Source of the DNA: Valencia hispanica
Taxonomy: Eukaryota > Chordata > Actinopteri > Cyprinodontiformes > Valenciidae
Direction: 5' to 3'
NCBI GenBank assembly: GCA_963556495.2
Contig: OY747704.1
Location: 10,206,501-10,270,500, forward strand
DNA length: 64,000 nt
A program made the translations under genes and the position numbers. Below the pieces are notes generated by a model, which was not told the DNA's origin, made no database searches, and saw only the letters and a program-made list of their open reading frames with translations. How positions within the stretch are numbered: position 1 is the first letter of the stretch; each line of letters starts with the position of its first letter. Of this stretch, positions 49,236-61,200 are shown piece by piece.

Positions 49236-52200
49236 CTGAAAATAGAGTACGAACACACAAACAAAGAAGCGTAAAAACAAACAGTAATAAGGTTTTATTT
49301 ACCAAGCCATCACACATGCCAATTTTTATGCTACCTCATAATCCACAGGTAATGCTAGTGTCAGCTTCTGTATCGGACAAACAGAACAGAGCAGAGCCCA
49401 CAGATGATCTGATCTAGCATCACTCTTAAAAAAAAAAAAGAAGGAAAAAAAAAGCTTATTTTCTGACATACCTTCGCAGACACAAAGTAGCAGTTTGAAC
49501 ATGCTGCTAAATTATGAAAATTTTTGGGAGCTCTGACAGCTGTTATAAGGGCTATGTCATAATTATTCAGATCAATTGAAAGTTGATTTCAACAGTCACA
49601 GTATACAAGTAAGTATGGAAAGTATTCAGACCCCTTTAAATTAGTCATTTATTGTTTCATTGCAGCCATTTGCTAAAATCAAAAAAGTTAATTTTATTTC
49701 TCATTAATGTACACTCAGCACCCCATCTTGACAGAACCCCCCCCCCCACAGAAATGTAGAATTTGTTGCAAATTTATTAAAAAAGAAAAATTGAAATATT
49801 ACATAGTCATAAGTATTCAGACCCTTTGCTCAGTATTGAGCAGAAGCACCCTTTTGAGCTAGTCCAGCCATGAGTCTTCTTGGGAATGATGCAACAAGTT
49901 TTTCACACCTGGATTTAGGAATCCTCTGCCATTCTTCCTTGCAGCTCCTCTCCATTTCTGTCAGGTTGGGTGGTGAACGTTGGTGGACAGCCATTTTCAG
50001 GTCTCTCCAGAGATGCTCAATTGGGTTTAGGTCAGGGCTCTCGCTGAGCTAGTCAAGAATGGTTACAGTGTTGTTCCAAAGCCACTCCTTTGTTATTTTA
50101 GCTGTGTGCTTAGGGTCATTGTTGAAAGGTGAACCTTCAGCCCAGTCTTAGGTCCTGAGCACTCTGGAAGAGGTTTTCTTCCAGGATATCGCTGTACTTG
50201 GCCGCATTTGTCTTTCCTTCAATTGCAACCAGTCGTCCTGTCCCAACAGCTGAAAAACACCCCCACAACATTATGCTCCGACCACCGTGTTTCACTGTAG
50301 GGATTGTATTGGGCAGGTGATGAGCAGTGCCTGGTTTTCATCACACATACCGCTTTGAAATTAACACCAAAACGTTCAATCGTGGTCTCATCAGACCAGA
50401 GAATCCCATTTCTCATAGTCTGGAAGTCCATGTTTTTTTTGGCAAATTTTATGCGGGCTTTCATATCTCTTGCACTGAGGAGAGGCTCCCGTCGGGCCAC
50501 TCTGCCATAAAGCCCTGACTGGTGGAGGGCTGCAGTGATGGTTGACTTTGTGGAACTTTCTCCTGTCACCCTACTGCATCTCTGGAGCTCAGCCACATAT
50601 TTGGGTTATTCTTTACCTCTCTCACCAAGGCTCCTCTCCCACAATTGCTCAGTTTGGCTGGACAGCCAGGTCTAGGAAGAGTTCTGGTCGTCCCAAACTT
50701 CTTTCATTTGAGGACTATGGAAGCCACTGTGCTCTTAGGAACCTTGAGTGCCGCAGAGATTCTTTTGTAACCATTGCCAGATCTGTGCCTCGCCACAATT
50801 CTATCTCTGAGCTCCTTGAGCAGTTCCTTCAACCTCATGAATCATTTGTTCTGACATGCACTTTGAGCTGTAAGGTCTTCTATAGAAAGTTGTGTGCCTT
50901 TACTAATCAAGTCCAATCACTTTAATTAAGCACAGCTGGGCTCCAAGGAAGGAGCAGAACCATCTCAAGGAGGATCAGAAGAAATGGACAGCATGTGAGT
51001 TAAATATGAGTTTCACTGCAAAGGGTCTGAATAGTCATGCCCATGTGATATTTCAGTTTTTCTTTTTTAATAAATTTGCAAAAATGTCTACATTTCTGTT
51101 TTTTTCTGTCAAGATGGGGTGCTGAGTGCACATTAATTAGAAATAAAATGAACTTTCTTGATTTTAGGAAATGTCTGCAATGAAACAAAGAGTGACAAAT
51201 TTAAAGGGGTCTGAATACTTTCCGTACCCACTGTAAATTCAACACAGAGGTTTATGGTTTGCGTGGGGTCAAAAATCTTTTCTGTTTGAAAGGTCAATTC
51301 TGCCATTTATAATTTTTACAGAGCACCCCTAACAGTGGATAAGACAAATAAATACAGAAAACAAAACTAAAATTGCAATAATGTTTAAAGCAAAAAATGA
51401 CAGAGAGGCCAATAATTATTAGTGCTCTAAATAATATTATTCTAACTGTATTACATAGTAAAAACTGGTAAATTAAACTATACGTAGTTAGATCTGCATC
51501 ACTCTTTTTAATTGGACTGTATTTGTGTAAACTGAATTGACTATTTACATACACTGCTAAAAAAATAAAGGGAACACTAAAATAACATCCTAGATCTGAA
51601 TGAATGAAATATACTTATTAAATACTTTGTTCTTTACATAGTTGAATGTGCTGACAACAAAATCACACATAAATTATCATTGGAAATCAAATTTATCAAC
51701 CCATGGATGTCTGGATTTTAAGTCACACTCAAAATTAAAGTGGAAAAACACACTACAGGCTGATCCAACTTTGATGTAATGTCCTTAAAACAAGTCTAGA
51801 TGAGGCTGAGTTGTGAGTGTGGGCTCCACATGCCTGTGCGACTTCCCTACAACGTCTGTGCATGCTCCTGATGAGATGGCGGATGGTCTCCTGAGGGATC
51901 TAGACTAAAGCATTTGCAAACTCCTGGACAGTCTGTGGTGCAATGTGGCATTGGTGGATGGAGCAAGACATGATGTCCCAGATGTGCTTAATTGGATTCA
52001 GGTCTGGGGAACAAGCGGGCCAGTTTGTTGCATTAATGCCTTCCTCTTGCAGAACTGCTCACACACTCCAGCCACATGAGAGCTAGCATTGTCTTGCATT
52101 AGGAGGAACCCAGGGCCAACCGCACCAGCTTATGGTCTCACAAGGGGTCTGAGGATCTCATCTCTGTACCTACTAGCAGTCAGGCTACCTCTGGCAAGCA

Positions 52201-55200
52201 AAGCAAAGAAATGCCACCCCACACCATTACTGAGCCACTGGCAGTGCTCCTCCTGTTCCTCCTTGCACAAAGGTGGAGGTGGAGGTAGCAGTCCTGCTGC
52301 TGGGTTGTTGCCCCCCTACGGCCTCCTCCACATCTCCTGATGCACTGGCTAATGTCTAATGCTACCACTAGAGTGAAAGCACCGCCAGCATTCAAGAGTG
52401 GCCAAAACATCAGTCAGAGAGCATAGGAACTGAGGAGTGGTCTGTGGTCACCACCTGTAGAACCACTCCTTTACTGGGCGTGTCTTGCTAATTGCCTATA
52501 ACTTCCACCTGTTTTCTACTCCATTTGTACAACAGCATATGAAATTGATTTTTAATCAGTGTTGCTTCCTAGGTGGACAGTTGAATTTAACAGAAGTGTG
52601 ATTTACTTGGAGTTACATTGTGTTCTTTAAAGCTGCAGTCCGGAGTATTTGAGGGAGAGAGATTTTTTGAATCCGACATACCAAGGCCCCTCCCAAAACA
52701 CTCCCCCGTCCCCTCCCTTTCCCTCCCCCCAGCCCTACCGCAGCAGTTGTGCACACGCATCACCTGTGGCGACATTTGGCAAGCCATTAGGGTCAAAGAT
52801 CGCCAATCTATTGGCACGTTTGCAATAAAACGGCGTATAAAAAGCCGCTTTTCCACACAAAACGCTGCTTTTTAAGCCGTTATATGTGCCGTTAATTGTA
52901 CGCACGTTAAAACCGGAGTCTTTATTCCACTCCTCGACGCGCGTCAAAAATTGTGTTTTGTGCCAGTACAACGCGCGTAAAGAGCGGCGTTTTGTTGTAT
53001 TATAATTAACCCAGCACCCTTTTTGAACTGCCACTAAAATTAAACTGTGATCATCCAATCAGTAAAGCACAAGATCAGACGAAATCAGTCCATCTCTGAT
53101 CTCCTTTGCAGTGTTCATCAAGCTTGTTCTTCGGTTGTTGAAGCTTGTGTACTTACATCTGGAACGATATTCAAATACACTGCCAGGATACAGAATCAAA
53201 CAAAGAGACAAATGTTTTATTTCTTTTGTTTTTTAAATTAAATAAATGACAAATATTTTTTTCTACTCACACACGTCTTTGTTTATATAAGCATTATTCT
53301 CTGAAACCACACAGCGCTCACTTATACATGACAATGAGGTGGACTGAACTAATAGTGTTAGCATTGTCACCCCTTTAGAGATAGAGTCATGGTTCTTTGT
53401 TAGTTTACTTTTGAAGTTACTAATGTGTCAACAATTCGAGGAGATAGTTTAATAGTTACCATTTGTGGTTGATTATTAATAATGTGTTTGATAGACCTAG
53501 GTCGCCTTTTATTTATTCCACGGTGTGTGTCTCCATCTGCTGGACGTTCAGTTTCTTGCACTTTAAAGCTACATTGTGTAAGAACTTCTCCCATCTAGCA
53601 GTGAAATTCTATATGACAGCCAACTGAATATTACGTTCTAGCCCCACCCCCCTATTCCGAGCACATTTTAACTCCTACGGTGGCCTTTTCATGCCAAGGT
53701 TAACATGGCTTTCCAGTACTATGACTTTGTCCAGCGTTCCTTCCAGTGATGAGGTTACTTTAGAAAACTACATTGCATGTATTTATATAGTCAGACGTCT
53801 GCCGCGTCGCGAGTAGACAATTTCCCCCTGGCATTCATCATGGTGCAACTGAGTGTAGCCAAAACGCGAAAGGCAGAGCTAGAATTTCCAGGAATGTCCC
53901 TCGTTGGTGAATGTATTTCAAAGCTGGAAGCTCTACATGGATACAGCTATTCGCGCAACTCGCGCGTATGTATTCTGAATAGCAGATTCTACACTTACGA
54001 GAATAGTTTCATTAGTAGGTGGAAGTAATTACACATGAATGAGAACATATTTTTTTAAAGAACAAAGGGGTTTTTGCTAAGAATTAACGAAAAAATACAC
54101 AATGTAGCTTTAAGCTAAAAACAAAGACGTGTGAATAGGAAAAAATATTTAAGCCATTTATACAATTTAAAAAACAAAAGAAATAAAACATTTGTCTCTT
54201 TGTTTGGTTCTGTATCCTGGCAGTGTATTTGAATACCGTTGCAGATGTAAGCACACAAGCTTCAACAACAGAACAAGCTCAATGAAAACACTGCAAAGGA
54301 GATCAGAGATGGACTGATTTCGTCTGATCTTGTGCTTTACTGATTGGATGATCACAGTTCAATTTTAGCACAAGTTCAATGGAGTCGCAATCTTTGACCC
54401 TACAGCTTGCCATACCTAATGGCTTGCCATAGAGCAGCCCCATGTTCACATGTTTGCGCGATCTGCTTGCAAGTTAATTGGCAGCCGACAATGCGGAAAC
54501 TCGAATTCTATTGGCTAAAAAAATTCGGCACTCAGTGTGAAATGCATAGACGTCTACGGGAAGAAGGTGGGATTAAGAAAAATAAAAGTGTTGTAGAGCA
54601 CTAGCCTTTTATCATAGTATTGAACCCCACTATCATTTTAAAGATTTATAAAACTTTGATACATAAATATATTCTCTGGACAGCAGCTTTAAGTGTACCC
54701 TTTATTTTTTTTAACAGCGTATAGATATAAATAAAGTTGAATGTGAATTGGAAGTTTGTCTTTTAAGGTGTACATTTTAATAACAGTTGTTCAGGATTGG
54801 CATTTGACAAAAACAACTGAATAGTATTTAATAAAATCTGTAGCGCTCTATTTGACTCTAGTAGACAATTTATTTGACAATGTTTAATCTGAGTGAATAA
54901 CAATTGCATTTAAGGTTCATCAAGGCTCCATTCTTGGGCCACTTTTGTTTGGAATCGACTCTGATTTGTCATGTAAAGCTACAGCTCTATAGCTAACATT
55001 ATTATTTTGGCTTGAGTGAAAATAATTCTTCAAAAGAAGGATTTTTATTTACTCTGTGGTGGGATCAGCTATATTTTATAGTGTAGTATATGTTGGAGCA
55101 CCGGTTTTCTACAGCTGAGAGGAAGACGTTGGATAAACACATCAGGAAGGCCAGCTCTATTCTAGGATGCCCCCTGGATCCAGTGCAGGTGGTGGGAGAC

Positions 55201-58200
55201 AGAAACACTGGCCAAAATAACATCACTGATAGACAGTGTCTCCCACCCCATGCATGAAGATGTGGCTGAGCTGCAATGCTCCTTCAGTGACAGACTGCTG
55301 CATCTTAGGTAGATGAAGGAGCGTTTTCGCAGGCCATTCCTCGCTCCAGCTGTTAGTCTTTACAACCAAAACTGCTACCAACAAAATCAATAATGTTTAC
55401 ACCTCTGCTGTAATTTGCACTATTTGAGTCATGTAGCTAACATTTCCGTGGCTATTTGCACATCTGTTTTTCTCAGTTTTTTTATTCTGTTAACTACTTG
55501 TAAAAAATAAGTTTACTTTTTAACTTTCTATTGCACAACTACTCATGCACATTCTGTAAATATTCAGTTTTTTTAATTATCCTACTCAGTTGCAGATACT
55601 AATCTGAGCATGCCACTTTATTTGTAATAACTGCACAATACTTTGATTTTTATAATTGTGTCCTTAATGAACATGTATAATTCTTAATTCTGTTTTCATA
55701 CTGCTTCTATTATCTGTCAATTTGCTGCTGTTACAGCTGAATTTCCCCTTTGAGGGACAGTAAAGGATTATTCTATTCTAAAAAAAACAAAAAAACAAAA
55801 CAGACGATTATCAAAGATGCAGCTTTTTTAATTGCTTGACAACTGTGGTCTTTAATTTGGAAGGTAGATTTTTTCTTGCTTTCCTCCCTGAAACACAAGG
55901 CAGTAAAGCAATGTAGCGGTAGATTTAGGGGTATATGATAAAGTTCTGCATGACAGTGGGATATTGGGTTCAGTAACAGCAATGAAGAGATTGGAAAGAA
56001 TTCCCTTCAACTGAATGCAAATGAAACTGAAATTATTTAGGTAGCGATCAGCTCTCAGTTACACTTCATGCATGTAATCCTGGATTTAGGCCATTTAGTT
56101 CCAAAGCTCTGAAATAAACATTCTGAAAACCTGAAACATGCAGAAACCATTGACTCCTTTATATCAGGACTGAAAACATCGTTTACTGGATCCTCATCTT
56201 ACAAGTAAATTATTGTTCATTTCATCATGTCTTAGGACTTAAAACCAACTTTTATCTGCTTTTTATCTTTACATCTGGTGCCTAAATTTTCAGGTAACTG
56301 TTTTAATGCATTTCTTGTCCCTTCATTTTCTTTTACTTTGTAAAGCATCTTAAATTACCTCTAAGATTAATTCTCTACAAAAAGATTTGCCATACTTTTC
56401 CTAGCTAAATTGAAAACAGAAATTTATCAAATTATGTAACTCACCACTATTTTTTTTATTCATATAAAAAGGTAGATTTTTTTGTCTTCCTATGTAAAAA
56501 CTATCTTTAAATGATGAATGCCACGATGAACTTAACAAACGATGTTCATTGAAACAGATTATGTGGTAATAGTTTCTAACATGACTGATTAAAATGACAT
56601 ACTGGACATATTGGAACAAGCTGATAGGTGTCGTGCGAAGGTAGTTAACCCCGTCAGAAATTGTATCTCGTGTCGGGAGCGCGCACGTAGAAGGAAGCGC
56701 TGTTCCATTTGACTCCGCCACAATCACAACCAACAACACGCAGAACTAGTGATGTTTTATTTTTGAAAAAGTGAAAACCAAGTGTCTTTACTTCAGTCTG
56801 TTTGTGAGTTACCATAGAAAAAAATTAATTTATTTTTCTAACGTGGTGTCGCCTGGTCGGTTTAATAAGAAAACGGTCACCTCTGTGTAAACTCAATTCA
56901 TATAAAAATATAACTCAATATAAATTGTTCTCGGCAAGTAAACAGCTCTTTCACAAATCTCCTATAAAAATACTATTTTCTTTCATTGTTTTACGTCGCA
57001 CAAAGCTGTGTGCTAGAAACAAAAATCCACCTTCCTGAGTTCAACACTGAAAAACGCTGTTTATTTTAGTGTTATTATAAATAACTATAATAAAGTAAAA
57101 GAGAATCAGAATCAGGAAGGTTTTATTACCAAATATGTGAGCAGATTCACAACATTAGGAAATTGCTGCGGTTGAAAAGAGAAATTGCATGTAGAACATC
57201 ATTTATATTCTCAAAAATGTATAGAAAACGTTTTAATGATGTAAAAAAAAAACTTCCAACCTGTTTATGCTGACTATTTTTTGCATGTTCCAACAGGTAA
57301 TTTGATATTTCTCTTTGGTGGGTGAAGAGAAATAATTCAGGCTGGAAGTCCTCGTCAAAAATACAAGGTATAATTTATATCAGGGATTATAATTCAGTCC
57401 GCCAGAATATGTATCCCCCAGGTAACTTTTTTTATTCCTTGGCCAAACCTTTTCATATCCACAGAATTAAATGGTCATACTCCAAGGTAAATATATACCA
57501 AACCACTTGAAGATGGAATACTCTCAGTCATTTTTAAAAGCCGATACAATTTATATTATGCACAATTCTGTTTTTAGGACTAGGTGAAACAATCCTATTT
57601 AAACAACAATCCTGAGATACCAGTGGTGACAATCAGTTAGGATGGTTTTGACAGTGTCCCGGTGGCAGGTCTTATTGAGTGGAAGGGGGGAGGGGTTGTC
57701 ACCATCATTGGGGTCATCAGGTGGGCACCCTCTTTCACTGGTGTTTCGATGATAAACCCACGACACCTCCAGAGGGCTCATCGGCAATACCTGGCGCCCC
57801 AGGTGTGCCCCCCTCTGCTTTCAACCCTTACGCGCTGCAGGTGTCGGTGGCAGCCCAGGTAGTGTCTCACCTGTTAATCCACAGCCATCTACTTGCTTCT
57901 TCTGCTGCACCTGAGAGGGCTTTGATGGTTTGGTGTAGGGTTTGGCCTTGGATTCCCAATTCCTTAAGCAGCCTGATGGTTGACTTGCCAATGAAGTCTC
58001 TGCAGCAGACTTCCACTGGACGAACCTTGGCTTTCCATCTAAGTTGTTCACCATCAGCTGCCAGCTCCTTGTACTTTAGGTTCTTGCGTTCAAATGCCTC
58101 CTCCACTGCAGCCTCCCAGGGAACAGTAAGCTCTATGACGTACACAGTGAGGAGTGAGGAGGACCAGAACACAAGGTCTGGTCTGAGATTTGTTGTAGCT

Positions 58201-61200
58201 ATTTCAGAAGGAAAGCAGAGACTTTGGTTCAGATCTGCAGTCAACTTCCAGTCGCAAGCCCCACTGAGCTGGTCAATGTCCGATGTTGTATAGACTTTGA
58301 CTGGCTTTTCACCTTCTCGAACGAACTTCCTTACGGAAGTAGGATGGGATAATGGAGAAGGCAGGCCATTGATCTTTACCCACCCGGCGTCCAACGCAGC
58401 TGCTAAGCACTTCAGGACGTGGTTGTGCCGCCAGTGTAACGACGTTGTGACAGGCTTGTCTTGCAGCCAACCAAAATATGTTTAAGGTTTGCGGGAGATG
58501 GACAGAGGGGGCATGTGAGATCTTCTCCGTACCATTGGTTGAGGTTAGAGGGGGAAGGTAGGACATCGTAGGTGGCACGTAAGATGAAGCTGATGTAAAA
58601 TGCTTCCATCCCCATCAACTCCCTCCAAGAGAACCTCCTCCTCTCAACTCCCATCTCACCCACTGTTCTTGCTTTGCTTGTGAGACAGCCTTTGCGTACC
58701 TCGTTGCCTGCTCTGTCCAAGGCCGAGACCTCCTCCACCCTGTTACACAAGGCCGATGATGTCTCTATGTCTGAGGTCTGACCTTGCCTGTTGCGTAGCT
58801 TGGCTGGGGTCCATTTCCTTCCAGTCTCCAGGGTAGGAGCTGCTTTGCCATCGCATGGGTCACGGGACTCTGTTAGTGTCATTTCCAGCCTAACTTTAGA
58901 GCACTTAAAATCGTCTGTAAGGCTGGAAACAGGAAGTTCCAGAATGCCTCTTCCGTACAGTCCAATGTTGATAAAACATTTGGGGAGTCCCAGCCACTTC
59001 CTGGCAAATGAGCTAACCAACCACTCCAGTTTCTCTACCTTTGAGACTGGGACTCTTCTATTCTTTTTGGCGGCTTGAATTTGATTACAAATCATGCTGG
59101 TGTGTTCCAAACATCCAGAGAAGCCTGGAGTCCCTGCTTTCTGCACCGAGGTATCTATGTAGTGGTTCTTTTCCAGATAGATCGCCAGCCTACGAGCCAC
59201 TACACTGAAAAAGATTTTATTATAATAAAATTCAGTCCACCAGAATATGTATCCTCCTGGTAATTAAAAGTATTGGTAGAGTACTACTCTGTGCATTTTG
59301 ATACATAAAATAAAACATAAAAAATACAACTTAAAAACAAAACATTCAAGGATTCAAGGAACTTTTATTGTCATACCATCTCACGTTACATGTGATGGTA
59401 TGAAATTAGGAATCAGGTCCGGAATTATAAGCCATTTAAATTAAATTAGTGAAAAAATTTTATTTAAATAAATGTAATAAATAAATAAAAATAAATGTGC
59501 TCTACAGGACACAGCTGGAGTTCAGCAGTCTAACAGCTGCAGGGAAGAAGCTGTTATTGAGCCTGGTGGTCTTGCTCTGTATGCTCCTCAACCGCCTGCC
59601 TGAGGGCAGGGGCTGAAACAGGCTATGAGCCGGATGGGTGGAGTCCTTCAGGATGCGGAGGGCCCGTACCCTGCATCGGGACGTGTAGAGATCTGAGGTG
59701 GTGGGAAGCGTGCTCCCTTCAGTCCTTTGTGCAGCTTTCACCACCCGGTGCAGAGCCTTCCTCTCAGCAGCAGTACAGCTGCCGTGCCACACGGTGATGC
59801 AGGTGCAGTTGACGCTCTCAACTGCTGTGTCATCCGCAAACTTAACTATATGACAGCTGGGGTGTCTCGCTGAGCAGTCATTAGTCAGCAAAGTGAACAG
59901 GAGGGGACTCAACACGCAGCCCTGTGGGGAGCCTGTCCTGTGGGTAATGGAGGAGGAGAAGGTGTTGTGGATCTTACAGTGCACACCAGCTGGTGTGCAC
60001 AGTCCCTCAGTACCCGCCCTGGGATGTTGTGAGTGCATCTGACAAGGAGGGGTCTCTTGGGCATTGTACATCCTTGGTGTTGTAGTCCGTGATGTATTTA
60101 ATGCCCCTCCACATGCGCCGAGGGTCATTGGTGGTGAAGTGACCCTGGATTTTCTGGGCGTATGTGGCTTTGGCCCTCGTAATGCCTGCAGTCAGTCCTT
60201 TTCGGGCCTCTCTGAGTGCTGATGCCTCACCTGCCTTGAATGCAGCATCCCTAGCTTTCAGCAGAGCTCTCAGCCAGGGTTCTGGTTCGGATAGCAGGTT
60301 ATTATCCTGGTGGTGGTGACATCATCAGCACATTTGGAGATGAAACCAAGGACAGATGATGTATATTCGTCCAGGTCCACCTCTCCTTCATGTGTAGCTG
60401 CCTCTTTGAAGACCTGCCATTCTGTGCACATATGAGCATATATACTGAACGAAAAAGCTTAAAAAGAATGTGCATTGAACAGGGTACAGGGTACTGTTTT
60501 GACATATGAGATATCTTTCTGAGTGGCTTAAGCAACACAATTGTGGTGATATTGTGATTTTGACTCTGTCAATGAGTACATTATCATCATTAGTCCTTTT
60601 GTAGAAGACAACTGAACTGTCGTTTATTGAAGACTTTGCCCCTGTCTTACAAACAGCCTTAATCTAAACTGAACCAACCAATGTTCTGTTATAAACTGAA
60701 GGATTTTCGAGGAGAGGGAAAAATTATTCAACAAACAGTTGTTAAAAATTGCTACAAACACAAACTAAAAGTGCAATCCCATTAAACATCAAAGTTTCAA
60801 TGACGAGACTTCAAAACACTGTATTGTTAGCTCCTTCTCACAATCCTTGCTACTGCAGCTGATACTGTGATAGAAATAGTCCCACTCCCACCCCCGTAAC
60901 TTTACGGTGAGAGGGGCTATCACTTCCAAAATTTTAAGACAAGTTAGTCTTCTGAAATGTGTTTGTGAACAAAGGATCAACAACATGGGAAGGTGTGTCT
61001 TTGATCTGGACAAGGGGATACGATTTTTATCAATTTTTAGCCCCCCCAAATTGGCTTTATTAAGAGCCATCACCTCCAAAAATCCAGGAGTATTTAATCA
61101 TTATATATGTTTCTGTGCTAAGAATTAACAACATGGGATACTATGTCTTTGATCTGGACAGGGGATACAATTTCTATCATATTCCGCATACATATTCTGG

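Larger units (their letters stand above)
51552..54719 (-). mobile_element. Tc1-like transposon, host of a nested TTAA element
   Basis: Left end CACTGCTAAAAAAATAAAGG at 51552 and the inverse of the right end, CGCTGTTAAAAAAAATAAAG, with TA at 51550-51551 and 54720-54721. The interior at 51780-52500 carries broken minus-strand transposase ('ILVAVQ'-type C-terminus is not part of it; '[20 protein letters not shown]' and '[12 protein letters not shown]' are in decayed frames). The element is interrupted at 52631-54688. Confidence 0.82.

Noticed and set aside
52587..53058. Overlapping frames in the arm of the TTAA element
   Set aside because: They lie wholly in non-coding inverted-repeat sequence; the mirrored frame at 54167-54355 arises from the arm symmetry.
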